Shown here: piece after piece, positions 44,685 to 54,774 of the stretch | Position numbering within the stretch: position 1 is the first letter of the stretch | How the letters are laid out: every line of letters starts with the position of its first letter | DNA from: Campylobacter concisus | Lineage (GTDB): Bacteria; Campylobacterota; Campylobacteria; Campylobacterales; Campylobacteraceae | Assembly (NCBI RefSeq): GCF_003049705.1 | Contig: NZ_PIRF01000002.1 | Location: 248,001-312,000 of the forward strand | Length of the DNA stretch: 64,000 bases | Reading direction: 5' to 3' | Made by a program: the position numbers and the translations under genes | The notes under the pieces: generated by a model | Told to the model about the DNA's origin: nothing | The model's database searches: none | The model's input: the letters and a program-made list of their open reading frames with translations, nothing else

Positions 44685-46310
44685 ATGGAACAAATTTTAG
44701 AAGGTTTCTTGCTTGTTGCAGCGATCTCAGTCGCATTAAATGTCATTTTTAAAAAATTTCAGATCCCAACCATCATCGGCTACATCGTAACTGGTACGCT
44801 TATATCAGAATTTTTCAACCTAAAAAGCAATGATGAAATTTCTCATATCGCGGAATTTGGTATCGCATTTTTGATGTTTACCATTGGGCTTGAGTTTAGC
44901 TTTAAACACTTAATGGGCATGAAAAAAGAGGTCTTTTTAAATGGCGGCTTACAGGTTTGTTTAAGTGGCTTTATAATGGGGGTGATGCTTTATTATGCCC
45001 TTCACTTAAAAGACGAAACGGCACTTATTGCAGGTCTTGCGCTTGCACTCTCATCAACTGCGATCGTACTAAAGACACTAAACGATAGTGGCGATGTGAG
45101 TAAAATTTACGGTAGAAAAGCACTTGGAATTTTACTATTCCAAGATATTGCCGTCATTCCTATTTTGCTTATGATAGATATGTTTAGCTCGCAAGATGCT
45201 TCAATAAATGAGCTTTTACTAAAGACATTTACAAGTGCGATTATTCTTATCGTTGTGCTATTTTTACTTGGTAAATATGTCATCAACTGGATATTTTATA
45301 AAGTTATTCAAACAAATTCGCAAGAGGTTTTTATAGCTACGATTTTATTTATGGTCGTTGGCTCCAGTACTTTGGCTCACTTCTTTGGCTTCTCATACTC
45401 TTTGGGTGCATTTTTGGCCGGTATGATGATGGCTGAGACACAGTATAAACACCAAATCGAAGTTGATCTCATACCTTTTAGAGATCTGCTTCTTGGACTA
45501 TTTTTTATAACCGTTGGTATGCAGATAAATTTTGCTGTCGTCATCTCAAACATCTGGCTTGTTCTTGGCCTAGTATTTAGTGTCATGGTGATAAAAGCAG
45601 TTGTCGTTTTTGCTATCTTAAACATCTACTTAAAGCGAAGAGTTGCTGCAAAAACTGCACTTAGTGTTTGTCAAATAGGCGAATTTGCACTAGCTGTTTT
45701 TGGACTAATGACTACTAGAAATTTACTTGATATACAAACAGCTCAAATTTTTATCGCAGCCTCAGTTGTGTCGATGTTTGCTACGCCTTTTATACTTAAA
45801 AAACTAGACGCAATAGCAGACCTCATAGAACGTGAGATCGTTGTTGAACCAAATGAAACTCTAAAGCCGCAAAAAATCAAAAATCACATCGTGGTTTTTG
45901 GCTATGAGAGGCTTGGTCAAGAGGTCGTTTTAAGACTAAAAGAGACAAAGCTTTTATATCTTGTGCTTGATAATGATATTAGTCTAGTTGAGCTTGGTAG
46001 GAGCCGCGGAGAAAATGTATTTTTAGGTAATGTTCTTCAAAGCCATACACTTGAAAATGCCTGCCTAAGCGATGCAGCCGCTGTTATTATAACCGTTAAC
46101 AATGAGCAAAGAGTGGAGCTCATCGCGCAAAAGATAAAAGACTACGGCGTAAATACCCAAACTATAATAAAAATAAATGGTGAGGGCAATAAAGATATTT
46201 TTGGTGAGCTAGGTAAAAATTTTCACCTAATAAATGAAGAGCGTGTCATGGCAAAAACACTCGTGCACGAGGCTCTTCAATGCAAAATCGATCATGATAT
46301 AAGAGCATAA
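44685..46310 (+). CDS. kefB: Cation/proton antiporter with TrkA-N domain (KefB-like)
   Basis: A 541-residue CPA2 antiporter. About 12 spans occupy residues 1-385, with GYIVTGTLI and FSYSLGAFLAGMMMAETQYKH among the core motifs. A cytosolic Rossmann-type RCK/TrkA-N domain starts at about IVVFGYERLGQEVVLRLKE. Family members release K+ in exchange for H+ under thiol stress, gated by NADH and glutathione in enterobacteria; campylobacters lack glutathione, so gating probably differs. It follows hspR by 3 bases, likely sharing the heat-responsive promoter. Confidence 0.9.
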   Translation: MEQILEGFLLVAAISVALNVIFKKFQIPTIIGYIVTGTLISEFFNLKSNDEISHIAEFGIAFLMFTIGLEFSFKHLMGMKKEVFLNGGLQVCLSGFIMGVMLYYALHLKDETALIAGLALALSSTAIVLKTLNDSGDVSKIYGRKALGILLFQDIAVIPILLMIDMFSSQDASINELLLKTFTSAIILIVVLFLLGKYVINWIFYKVIQTNSQEVFIATILFMVVGSSTLAHFFGFSYSLGAFLAGMMMAETQYKHQIEVDLIPFRDLLLGLFFITVGMQINFAVVISNIWLVLGLVFSVMVIKAVVVFAILNIYLKRRVAAKTALSVCQIGEFALAVFGLMTTRNLLDIQTAQIFIAASVVSMFATPFILKKLDAIADLIEREIVVEPNETLKPQKIKNHIVVFGYERLGQEVVLRLKETKLLYLVLDNDISLVELGRSRGENVFLGNVLQSHTLENACLSDAAAVIITVNNEQRVELIAQKIKDYGVNTQTIIKINGEGNKDIFGELGKNFHLINEERVMAKTLVHEALQCKIDHDIRA

Positions 46311-46387
46311 AAGTATAAATTTATCCTAGAATTTTACAAGTTTATGTTCGGTTTTAAAATAATCTTTTAAAAATAACTTTTACAAGC

Positions 46388-46422
46388 AATGAGCAAGCCT
46401 AAGTCTCTAGGCTCTACTCATT
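46388..46422. terminator. Convergent hairpin between kefB and lolC
   Basis: AATGAG...GCCTA pairs with TAGGC...CTCATT with internal bulges. The hairpin spans the lolC stop codon. It is in the 103-bp gap between convergent kefB and lolC and could slow polymerase from both sides. Only a weak T-run follows on either strand. Confidence 0.4.
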
Positions 46423-47613
46423 TCTTAAAGTTTGAAGCACATTTACTTCTGTGGCTTTTTTAGCTGGATAATAAGACGATATAGCCACGATAAATACAGC
46501 TCCAACTATAATAAGCACAAGATCGATGGTTGAAAGCTCGAGTGGAAGTTTACTTGAGCCATAAACGTCAGCCGGCAAGTCTATAATGTTGAAATTTCCA
46601 AGTAAAAATAGCCCTAAAAAGCCAAGCACTAAGCCAAATATAATGCCGCCACCACCGATTACTAGCCCTTGATAGAAAAAGCTTCTTTTTATCTCACTTT
46701 TACTAGCTCCAAGTGCAAGAAGCAAGGCGATCTCTTGCCTGCGGTTCATCACTGTCATTAGTAGCGAGCTTATGATATTTAGCGAAGCCACAAGGATAAT
46801 AAGCATCAAAACGATAAAAAGTGCTCTTTTTTCAAGTGCGAGCGCTGAGAAAAAGTTGCCATTTTGCTCCCACCAGCCAATGGCAACAGTGCCAGCTGGA
46901 AGCCCCTCGCGCACTCTTTTTATATCATCAAATGGCTTACTTGAAAAGATATGAATTCCATCATAAACGCCTTTTGGATAGTCTAAAATTTTCCTCAAAG
47001 CATCAACTGAAGTATATGAAAATGCTTTATCGTAGGCGATTAGACCAGATGTAAATGAGCCACCGATACCAAAGCGCTTCATCTTTGGCGTTAGTGAAAA
47101 GCCAGCAGGATCAGCCTTTGTAAAGATAAGAGTTAGTTTCTCATCATCTCTTAGTCTAAACTCGCTCATTATGCCACTTCCCACAAGTATCTCAAAACCA
47201 TCTAGCTCTTTATCTTTTAAAGCTTCATTTACGACTGAGTTTATCTGTTTTTCATCTTTAAAATTTACGCCATAAACCAGTCCGCCCTCAAGCGCATTTG
47301 CCGAGCGGTAAATGACCTGCGTGCTTATAAATGGACTAAATTTTAAATCGCTAAATCTGGCCTTTAGCTCATCAACAAAGTCATCATCAATAGAGCCCTT
47401 AAAGGCGCTTTGAACGGTTATTGGATAGTTCATCGTAAAAAGTTTACGCTCAAATTCTTTGTCAAATCCATTCATAATCGCCATTGCAACGATCAAAACC
47501 ATAAGTCCGATGCTAACACCAAGAAAGGCAAGCAAGGCACTTAGGGTGATAAATGGCTGAGTTTTATCAAATCTTAAATATTTAAAAAGTAGGTACTTTG
47601 GTAAGCTTGTCAT
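46414..47613 (-). CDS. lolC: Lipoprotein-releasing ABC transporter permease LolC/E
   Basis: A 399-residue inner-membrane permease: span near residues 25-48, a large periplasmic MacB/PCD-type domain to about 265, then three C-terminal spans (FIVLMLIILVASLNIISSLL near 270). It extracts outer-membrane lipoproteins from the inner membrane and passes them to LolA. I start at 47613 (ATG); a TTG one codon earlier lacks a better site. lolA lies close by past secA, and no LolD ATPase or second permease is in the window. Confidence 0.88.
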   Translation of the reverse strand: MTSLPKYLLFKYLRFDKTQPFITLSALLAFLGVSIGLMVLIVAMAIMNGFDKEFERKLFTMNYPITVQSAFKGSIDDDFVDELKARFSDLKFSPFISTQVIYRSANALEGGLVYGVNFKDEKQINSVVNEALKDKELDGFEILVGSGIMSEFRLRDDEKLTLIFTKADPAGFSLTPKMKRFGIGGSFTSGLIAYDKAFSYTSVDALRKILDYPKGVYDGIHIFSSKPFDDIKRVREGLPAGTVAIGWWEQNGNFFSALALEKRALFIVLMLIILVASLNIISSLLMTVMNRRQEIALLLALGASKSEIKRSFFYQGLVIGGGGIIFGLVLGFLGLFLLGNFNIIDLPADVYGSSKLPLELSTIDLVLIIVGAVFIVAISSYYPAKKATEVNVLQTLRNE

Positions 47614-47631
47614 CAAATAGCCTTTAAAAGA

Positions 47632-47654
47632 TTAAGGCGCTTTACACGCCTTAA
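47632..47654 (-). terminator. Hairpin between secA and lolC
   Basis: On the minus strand TTAAGGCG and CGCCTTAA form an 8-bp stem with a 7-base loop, followed by TCTTTT. It lies 11 bases after the secA stop and before lolC, so it may reduce readthrough from secA into lolC. Confidence 0.7.
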
Positions 47655-47665
47655 AAGTAGAAATT

Positions 47666-50272
47666 TTAAGCAAATATGCCTTTTTTAGGGCCACTTTTTC
47701 CGTGGCAATCTTTATATTTTTTACCGCTTCCACAAGGGCATGGAGCGTTTCTTGGTATCTTTTTTTCAGGCGTAAATTTATCATCCTCGCCTTGGTTGTT
47801 ATAGCTTAAATTTTCATTTTCAGCATTTTGACTAGCTTCAAGCATCATTCTGGCTTGCTCTTCTTGCTCCTCACGGCTCTTAAATCTAACAACCTGAAGC
47901 GTCTTAACACTCTCACTTTTTAGCCTGCTAACTAGCTCCATAAAGAGGTTATAGCTCTCTTTTTTGTATTCAACAAGTGGATCTTTTTGATTATACCCTC
48001 TAAGGCCGATACCAGTTTTTAGGATATCCATTTGATAGAGGTGCTCTCTCCACGCATTATCAAGCACTTGAAGGTATAAAATTTTCTCTATCTCTTTTCT
48101 TTGATCTTCATTTAGCACGCTCATTTTCTCGTTATATCTTACTTCAAAAATTTGCGCAAGCTTTTCTATTAACTCATCATACTCTAGGCCTTTTAGCTCA
48201 CTCTCATCTATTTCTTCACCGCAGTCTGCAAGGATGATAGAGCATAAATTTTTAATATCAAAGTCATCTTTCAAGCCGCCATGGAAAATTTCAGCCGCGT
48301 CAAGTAAATTTGCAGCGTACTCTTTTCTATTTTGAGCTATCTTTTCGCTCATATCGTAGTTTTTATCAAGTAGCTCGTCACGGTATTTATAGATAGTTTT
48401 TCTTTGCTCATTTGCCACATCGTCATACTCAAGCAAGTGCTTTCTAGCCTCAAAGTGCAAGCTCTCAACTTTCTTTTGGGCATTTTCAACAGCTCTTGTT
48501 ACCATTCGGCTCTCGATACTCTCGCCCTCGTCGATACCTAGCCTATCCATGATCGCTTTTATGCGGTCGCTACCAAAAATTCTTAAAAGATTATCTTCAA
48601 GACTTAGATAAAATCTACTCATGCCAGGATCGCCCTGACGTCCAGCACGACCACGGAGCTGATTGTCTATCCTTCTACTCTCGTGCCTTTCAGTACCGAT
48701 AATATAAAGTCCACCTAAATTTCTAACCTCATCATCGATCCTAATATCAACACCGCGTCCTGCCATGTTTGTAGCAATAGTCACAGCACCTTTTACACCA
48801 GCTTGAGCGATGATCTCGGCCTCTTTTTCGTGGTTTTTAGCATTTAGCACAGAGTGTGGGATGCCAACTTTTTTAAGCATCTCGTGAAGTACCTCACTGC
48901 GCTCGATGCTTGCAGTTCCCACAAGTACTGGCTGACCTTTTTCGTGAGCTTTTTTAACTTCGTCAATAACTGCTTTAAATTTCTCATTTTGAGTTTTATA
49001 GATAAGATCGTTTTGATCGATCCTTTTAACTGGCAGATTCGTAGGGATCGAGATAACTTCAAGGTTATAAATTTGAGAAAACTCAGTGGCCTCAGTCTGA
49101 GCCGTACCAGTCATACCTGCAAGCTTTTTATACATCCTAAAGTAGTTTTGATATGTTGTATCGGCTAAAGTTTGGCTCTCTTCTTGGATTTTTACGCCCT
49201 CTTTTGCCTCAAGTGCTTGGTGAAGCCCCTCACTAAAGCGTCTGCCTTCGCTTAGACGTCCAGTAAATTCATCAACAATGACTACCTCGCCATCTTTTAC
49301 GACATAATGAACGTCTTTTTCAAAGAGATTATGAGCTTTTAAGGCTTGGTCTAGGTGATGGCTTAGTATGGCATTTTCAAGGTTGTATAAATTCTCAACT
49401 CCAAAGAGCTTTTCAGCCTTACTTATACCAGCTTCTGTGATCATTATCGTTCTATTTTTTTCATCTACTATAAAGTCACCACTTGGCTTTGAACCTGGCA
49501 CGTTTGGATCAGCTGGAATGCCTCTAGTAAGCTGTTTAGCGACCTGATCAGCTCTTATATAGCCATCGAGCGTACGGTTTGTTGGGCCAGAGATTATAAG
49601 TGGAGTTCTAGCCTCGTCTATCAAGATGCTATCGACCTCGTCCACGATAACGAAGTTGTGGCCTCTTTGCACCTTTTGGCCAGCTTCAAATTTCATATTG
49701 TCACGTAAATAGTCAAAGCCAAATTCTGAATTTGTACCGTATGTTATGTCGGCGTTATAAGCAGCTTGTCTTACGTTATCATCGTATCCACCGCTTAGTA
49801 TCACATCGACACTTAATCCTAAAAAGTTATAAAGCTCGCCCATTTGCGTAGCGTCACGCTTTGCAAGGTAGTCGTTTACGGTTACAACGTGCACACCCTT
49901 GCCGCTCATTGCGTTTAAGATGACTGGCAAGGTTGCCACCAAGGTCTTACCCTCGCCCGTTTTCATCTCGGCAATCCTACCCTCATTTAGCACCATGCCG
50001 CCTATTAGCTGTACGTCAAAATGGCGCATCTTAAGCACCCTTTTGCTAGCCTCTCTAACGATCGCAAAAACATCATTTAAAATTTCATCTAAAGTGACTT
50101 TTTCTTCTACTACTTGGGCTTTTAGTTCATTAAATTTGATCTTAAGCTCATCATCGCTCATCTTCTCATACGTTGGCTCAAACGCATTTATCTGCGCCAC
50201 ACGTTTTATGTATTTTTTGACTTCTCTATCGTTTTTGGTGCCAAATATCTTTCTAAATACCGATGAAATCAT
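47666..50272 (-). CDS. secA: Protein translocase ATPase SecA
   Basis: An 868-residue SecA. Walker A is in [15 protein letters not shown] (about residue 108), Walker B in [14 protein letters not shown], and the second nucleotide-binding domain has NMAGRGVDI and [10 protein letters not shown]. The C-terminus has the zinc-binding linker [16 protein letters not shown] that contacts SecB and phospholipids. Length is standard for the group. Between lolA and lolC, as in C. jejuni Cj0941c-Cj0943. Confidence 0.98.
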   Translation of the reverse strand: MISSVFRKIFGTKNDREVKKYIKRVAQINAFEPTYEKMSDDELKIKFNELKAQVVEEKVTLDEILNDVFAIVREASKRVLKMRHFDVQLIGGMVLNEGRIAEMKTGEGKTLVATLPVILNAMSGKGVHVVTVNDYLAKRDATQMGELYNFLGLSVDVILSGGYDDNVRQAAYNADITYGTNSEFGFDYLRDNMKFEAGQKVQRGHNFVIVDEVDSILIDEARTPLIISGPTNRTLDGYIRADQVAKQLTRGIPADPNVPGSKPSGDFIVDEKNRTIMITEAGISKAEKLFGVENLYNLENAILSHHLDQALKAHNLFEKDVHYVVKDGEVVIVDEFTGRLSEGRRFSEGLHQALEAKEGVKIQEESQTLADTTYQNYFRMYKKLAGMTGTAQTEATEFSQIYNLEVISIPTNLPVKRIDQNDLIYKTQNEKFKAVIDEVKKAHEKGQPVLVGTASIERSEVLHEMLKKVGIPHSVLNAKNHEKEAEIIAQAGVKGAVTIATNMAGRGVDIRIDDEVRNLGGLYIIGTERHESRRIDNQLRGRAGRQGDPGMSRFYLSLEDNLLRIFGSDRIKAIMDRLGIDEGESIESRMVTRAVENAQKKVESLHFEARKHLLEYDDVANEQRKTIYKYRDELLDKNYDMSEKIAQNRKEYAANLLDAAEIFHGGLKDDFDIKNLCSIILADCGEEIDESELKGLEYDELIEKLAQIFEVRYNEKMSVLNEDQRKEIEKILYLQVLDNAWREHLYQMDILKTGIGLRGYNQKDPLVEYKKESYNLFMELVSRLKSESVKTLQVVRFKSREEQEEQARMMLEASQNAENENLSYNNQGEDDKFTPEKKIPRNAPCPCGSGKKYKDCHGKSGPKKGIFA

Positions 50273-50369
50273 TATTTTACCTTCCTAAATTTTTAAACTT
50301 TGGATCTTAGCATAGTTTAACTATTTATTTAATTAAACTGGGCTAGAATACGCCAAAAAAGGATAAAAA

Positions 50370-50882
50370 ATGAGAAAATTTCTAGTTGCCTCTCTCGTTG
50401 CGGTTTGCTCATTTGGTGCTGGCTTAAATTTCAAAAGCCTTCAAAGTGACTTTACGCAAACTGTATTTAGCGAAGGCAAAAGCATAAATTACAAGGGTAG
50501 ATTTTACGCAAAAAACGACAATACTGCACTTTGGATATATGAAAGTCCAACACCAAAGAGAATTTATTTTAACAAAGAACGTGTGATCGTGATTGAAGAC
50601 GAACTTGAGCAAGCTATTATTTCAAAGCTTGATGATACGCCAAATTTGACGCAAGTTTTGGCTCATGCGGAGCAAATTCAACCAACACTTTACAAAGCGA
50701 TATATGACGGAGTTGAGTATTTTATAACTATTAAAAACACGCTTCCAACGACGATTGACTATAAAGACAAGCTTTCAAATAAAATAAAAATAACTCTAAG
50801 CAATCCAGTAAAAGACGCACTCATACCACAAGAGACTCTAACTCCTGTCATTCCCCAAGGCTATGACATTGTAAATCAATAA
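50370..50882 (+). CDS. lolA: Periplasmic lipoprotein chaperone LolA
   Basis: A 170-residue periplasmic protein with a signal peptide (to about GAG, residue 19). The mature region FKSLQSDFTQTVFSEGKSIN and YKGRFYAKNDNTALWIYESP fits the LolA beta-sheet core that ferries lipoproteins to the outer membrane. It is divergent from secA, with TAGAAT at 50344-50349 and AAAGGA as ribosome site. LolC is encoded beyond secA on the other strand, linking the two halves of the Lol system. Confidence 0.9.
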   Translation: MRKFLVASLVAVCSFGAGLNFKSLQSDFTQTVFSEGKSINYKGRFYAKNDNTALWIYESPTPKRIYFNKERVIVIEDELEQAIISKLDDTPNLTQVLAHAEQIQPTLYKAIYDGVEYFITIKNTLPTTIDYKDKLSNKIKITLSNPVKDALIPQETLTPVIPQGYDIVNQ

Positions 50883-50907
50883 ATTTGGCTAGCTTTAGCC
50901 AAATTTA
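50880..50907. terminator. Bidirectional terminator between lolA and the FliL-like gene
   Basis: The stem pairs AAATTTGGCTA with TAGCCAAATTT around a GCTT loop, overlaps the lolA stop region and lies 2 bases from the stop of the convergent gene. A/T tracts on both sides allow termination in either direction. Confidence 0.75.
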
Positions 50908-50908
50908 C

Positions 50909-51448
50909 TTACTTCTCTCCAAAATCTTTTCCAAATTCCTGCACGTTATTTAGATCAATAGGCTTTTGAACTACGTCATTTGGATCTGGTGAGATGATGA
51001 TCTCATTGCCTTTTTTCTTCTTTTCTGGTTTTGTTACAATCTCTTCATTAACGCTTGGATCGGAGCATAAATTTTGGCTTTTTATTGCTTTTATGATCTC
51101 GCTTAGTTCAAGATTATTTATCACTTTTATATTTAAGATAAGCACATCATCGATATCAAGAGAGTGCTTTTTGGCTGCGTATTTTATGAAAAGCTCTTTA
51201 AATTTCTCTTTTCCCATTGAGGTTAAAATATCTTCCACGTAAAAGCTACCAACTATTATGTTTAAAGTATCAAGCACGTAGGCTTCATTCTCCTCCACAT
51301 CACGTCCGACAACTTCAAGGTTCATATTTATCTTTTTTGTTAAATTTTGTCCAGCTTTTGAGTAGATATCTGTTTGAAAGTCACTCACTTTTAGCACGTC
51401 TGCGAATGCAAAAACGCCAAAAACAAGGCTTAAAAATAGCTTTTTCAT
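50909..51448 (-). CDS. Exported FliL-like protein (Cj0944c position)
   Basis: A 179-residue protein with a signal peptide (MKKLFLSLVFGVFAFADV). The mature core (KINMNLEVVGRDVEENEAYV, LDTLNIIVGSFYVEDILT, then the SMGKEKFKELFIKYAAK stretch) resembles the periplasmic FliL domain: a basic strand, an E-rich helix, and the T-x-x-G-K-x-x-L-K-x-x-x helix. Unlike FliL it has no N-terminal anchor but a cleaved signal. The last 40 residues are Lys/Asp-rich. It is coupled to the helicase gene by ATGA. The FliL relation is my inference from sequence pattern. Confidence 0.75.
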   Translation of the reverse strand: MKKLFLSLVFGVFAFADVLKVSDFQTDIYSKAGQNLTKKINMNLEVVGRDVEENEAYVLDTLNIIVGSFYVEDILTSMGKEKFKELFIKYAAKKHSLDIDDVLILNIKVINNLELSEIIKAIKSQNLCSDPSVNEEIVTKPEKKKKGNEIIISPDPNDVVQKPIDLNNVQEFGKDFGEK

Positions 51449-52764
51449 AAACTCTCCTTAATATGCAAAAATACGTTTTCTTGGTAAAATTTCTTAACTT
51501 CGTCGTCAATTTTAACCACTTTTCTTAAATGCTGCCTAAAATCACTTTTCTTATCATAAAAAAGTTTTAAATTTTTAGGACTTACTGCGCGAGAAAGTGC
51601 GACATAGAGCTGTCCTTTGGCAAAAATGTGGTTGATATTACAAATGAGCGAGTTTATGCTCATTCCTTGAGATTTGTGGATAGTTAGAGCGTAAGCAAGC
51701 TTAAATGGAAACTGGTAGAGTGACGCCTGTACATTTTCTTCGATCTCATCTTCGTTTAAATTTAACGAACTAAATATATAAGCGGCTTTTTCTATCTCAC
51801 AAATTTCGCCACTATCTTTTTTCACGATCACGCTTGAAATGATGCCATTTTCTTTTAAAATTTGCATGATCTTGCCTTGCTCACCGTTATAGTACTCGCC
51901 CCATTTATTTGACGTAAAGATAATCTTAGCGCCTATCTTCATCTTCAAATCCCTTGAGATATTTAGCGTATTTGCCCATTTTTCAAACTCTTTTTTATCT
52001 AAATTTTCATCCAAAATGCTCACATCTGAGTTTGAAATTTCAAGTGGCGTGCCAAGTTCTGAAAGCCTTTTTTGATTTAGCATTTCAGCCTCGGCGTTTC
52101 TGCCAAAAAGCACACTCGTATCATTATCTGGCTCTATCTTGGTCACTCTTAAACTCTCTATATAGCTCATTATTTCATCATCTAGCTCACCTACTCTTAA
52201 GCGAGAGAGAATTTCATAAAATTTCAGATCATTCGTACGTTTTGAGACTAGTAGCTCAACATTTGTAAATTTCATATCCTCCCACGCACTGGAGTTAAAG
52301 GCATATAAAAAATTAAAAAGTCTATTTTCGTTTTGCTCCTTTTGCACTGGCGGAAGCTGATAAAAATCGCCCACTATAAGCACCCTACCTTTAAATTTGG
52401 AAGTAAGTAGTCGGTATCTTATCATCTCCATTAAATCTGAGCTCACCATTGAAATTTCATCAATTACAAGCAGATCACAAGCATCTAGCATATTTCGTAG
52501 CTTGCTTAGTTTGTCTTTTTGATGATAGTCAAAGCGTCTTAGCTCCTCATAGTCCTTGCAGTAGCCAAATTTAAAAAAGCTATGCAAGCTAACTCCTCCA
52601 AGGCTAACGGCACTTATGCCAGTTGAGCCAAGGATTATGACGTTTTTAAAATTTTCTTTGTAGTGTCTGATGATGGAGGCGGTTAGATAGCTCTTGCCAA
52701 CACCGCCGCCACCTGTTAAAAAGACGTTTGAGCGAGATAAAATTTCTAAAATTTGCTCTTTCAT
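51445..52764 (-). CDS. PIF1/RecD-like DNA helicase
   Basis: A 439-residue superfamily 1B helicase: Walker A GGGGVGKSYLT (residues 18-28), DLLVIDEISMVSSDLM (Walker B), GDFYQLPPVQ (motif III), and the C-terminal LTIHKSQGMSI and YVALSRA (motifs V/VI). PIF1-type helicases unwind DNA with 5'-3' polarity and can resolve G-quadruplexes and replication blocks. Same place as C. jejuni Cj0945c. It abuts the lipoprotein gene and overlaps the FliL-like gene, so the three may be co-transcribed. Confidence 0.92.
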   Translation of the reverse strand: MKEQILEILSRSNVFLTGGGGVGKSYLTASIIRHYKENFKNVIILGSTGISAVSLGGVSLHSFFKFGYCKDYEELRRFDYHQKDKLSKLRNMLDACDLLVIDEISMVSSDLMEMIRYRLLTSKFKGRVLIVGDFYQLPPVQKEQNENRLFNFLYAFNSSAWEDMKFTNVELLVSKRTNDLKFYEILSRLRVGELDDEIMSYIESLRVTKIEPDNDTSVLFGRNAEAEMLNQKRLSELGTPLEISNSDVSILDENLDKKEFEKWANTLNISRDLKMKIGAKIIFTSNKWGEYYNGEQGKIMQILKENGIISSVIVKKDSGEICEIEKAAYIFSSLNLNEDEIEENVQASLYQFPFKLAYALTIHKSQGMSINSLICNINHIFAKGQLYVALSRAVSPKNLKLFYDKKSDFRQHLRKVVKIDDEVKKFYQENVFLHIKESL

Positions 52765-54774
52765 CTACTCAAACATCTCTGGGCGATACTCAAAGTGCAT
52801 CGTATCAAAGTGCTTCCAGCGTCCACCCCAGATAAATTTATGTTTTTCAAAAACACGCACTATCTTTTCAGGAATGAGATTTTGGTAGCCATTACTCCAC
52901 TGCCAGTAGTGGCTCTTTTTCACATTTATATCGATCGCAATACCATAGCTGTGCGGACTCAAACGGTTTGTGCCAGCGATGATGCGCCACTTAAATGTTC
53001 CACCTGGATCTTTTAAATACTCAAGCAAGCTCGCATCACTTTTTACCATATCGTTTAGCTCATTGCTTATGTCTTGTAAGGCGGCTGCGGCTCCATTTTT
53101 AGAATTAAATTGTAACTTTAGCGCAAGGCTATCTTTTAGCCAAATGACATCTACTAAATTTGCTTTTACCTCGCTCTCGCTTGAGCCATAAATTTTGCCT
53201 AAAAGCTCGTAGTTTCTACATCTGCCAGCATCACTTAGTGCGGTGCTAAGCGGCGAAAATGCAGCGTAATCAAGCGCATTCATATCCTCTATATCAGCAC
53301 CGATACTACACTCATCATCTTTTTGTTTAAAGTCATCATAGACAAATATTGTTCCATCGCCAAATTTGACCAGATTATCCTCAACCTTAACACCATAAGC
53401 CCTTTGCAAAGCTGAAATTTTTCTAGCTTTATCGCTTATTACATTTTCTGGCTTTATCACATTTATAGAATCGACCTTTGAAATGAGCAAATTTGAGTTT
53501 TGTATGTCGCTTCTGTTTTGTCCGATGTTTAACGTAGTTACTGCCGTAGCACCAATTAACGCTCTGCCGTTATTTTCGGTTTTTAACCCCCAAGCATCAT
53601 GCACCACATATATATCATCGCCCTTGTATCCAGCATAAAGCATGATATGTCCTGGCAGATGCACAAGCGTAAGATATGGCACACCTTTTTCTTTTATCTC
53701 TTTTGTCTTAGCGGCGTTACTAAGTCCTTTTAGATCAAATTTTTGTCCCATATTTGCTTGAGCTCTTGAGTTTCTGGGCAACCACACGCCAAAACTTGCT
53801 AGCAAATCTTTGGTAAAAAGCGAGCAATCCCTTAGCTTATCGACCCCGCCCCAACCGTAAGGCTGAGTAAGAAGAGAGCTAATAAGTGTTTTTAGATTTG
53901 AATCATTAAATTTAAGAGGAAAAAGAGCGCCAACAGACTTTGGCAACACAAATTCTCTCAAGAGATTTCTTACATAAATTTTACCATAGTAGTTTTTACT
54001 ATCCTGTGCCAAAACAGGCAGTATCGCTCCAACTCTTGAATAAAACAAGAAATTTCCAGCCTTATCATAAACTGGCATCTTGTCCGTTTTTATAGTCACA
54101 AAACTTGACTTTTGATAGGCATTTGCCTCATCATCGCTTATAAATTTTATATCCTCGACCTTTACCCAGCCCCAAACCGCATCATCGCTAACAAACGCCC
54201 ATGCCCTATCTTTTGAGAGGTGCGATACAAAGAGCGGATGAGCGATGCTTAGGGTTGATTCTTGCAGATAATCAAACGGATAGCCCTCGCCTGGAGTTTG
54301 CGGATTTAAAAATATCGGCTCATCGGTTGGAAAATTTCTTAAAGCTGTGTTTGCCGAAGTTAGAGCATAAGCAGAGATGCTTGAAAGAGCTGAAAAATTT
54401 GCATTATCCTTTTGTGCGTCAAACCAGCTTTGTGGTATCTGTCTAAAATTTGAGCCAAAATACTTTCTCTTTTCGCTTGGCTTATATATATTAAATGCCC
54501 AAAAGACATCGTTTTGATTAAATTTTACGCCCCTTAATGTAAAAACCTTAAACCTTCTTTTTAAAATTTCCTCTTGGTCAAAGCTTGCACTTTGTATATT
54601 TTGCGGTAGTGACGAGGCATCTTGCTTCATTTCAAAATCAAGCAAACTAATGCGTTCATTTGGCTTATATACATTTTCATCCGGTAAAGAATTTTGCACA
54701 CTTGGCTTTGGCTGGGTCTGCGAACATCCCAAAAACAAAGCAACACTAAATGCTAAAAATATACCCTTTTTCAA
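52765..54774 (-). CDS. Lipoprotein with NlpC/P60 and M15 (VanY-type) peptidase domains
   Basis: A 669-residue lipoprotein with lipobox LGCSQ (Cys near residue 17). The middle has SH3-like segments followed by an NlpC/P60 domain: Cys in KLRDCSLFTKDLLASFGVW (about residue 318), His in LPGHIMLYAG and His in VHDAWG. The C-terminus has an M15 carboxypeptidase domain: HSYGIAIDINVK (SxHxxGxAxD zinc site) and GRWKHFDTMHFEYRP (zinc His). It would cleave peptidoglycan stems at two bonds. Each domain is intact by motif, so it is a fusion rather than decay. It follows C. jejuni Cj0946 in position. Confidence 0.88.
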   Translation of the reverse strand: MKKGIFLAFSVALFLGCSQTQPKPSVQNSLPDENVYKPNERISLLDFEMKQDASSLPQNIQSASFDQEEILKRRFKVFTLRGVKFNQNDVFWAFNIYKPSEKRKYFGSNFRQIPQSWFDAQKDNANFSALSSISAYALTSANTALRNFPTDEPIFLNPQTPGEGYPFDYLQESTLSIAHPLFVSHLSKDRAWAFVSDDAVWGWVKVEDIKFISDDEANAYQKSSFVTIKTDKMPVYDKAGNFLFYSRVGAILPVLAQDSKNYYGKIYVRNLLREFVLPKSVGALFPLKFNDSNLKTLISSLLTQPYGWGGVDKLRDCSLFTKDLLASFGVWLPRNSRAQANMGQKFDLKGLSNAAKTKEIKEKGVPYLTLVHLPGHIMLYAGYKGDDIYVVHDAWGLKTENNGRALIGATAVTTLNIGQNRSDIQNSNLLISKVDSINVIKPENVISDKARKISALQRAYGVKVEDNLVKFGDGTIFVYDDFKQKDDECSIGADIEDMNALDYAAFSPLSTALSDAGRCRNYELLGKIYGSSESEVKANLVDVIWLKDSLALKLQFNSKNGAAAALQDISNELNDMVKSDASLLEYLKDPGGTFKWRIIAGTNRLSPHSYGIAIDINVKKSHYWQWSNGYQNLIPEKIVRVFEKHKFIWGGRWKHFDTMHFEYRPEMFE

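Noticed and set aside
46388..46422. Hairpin considered as a strong terminator
   Set aside because: Bulged stem and no proper T-run; kept only as a low-confidence feature.
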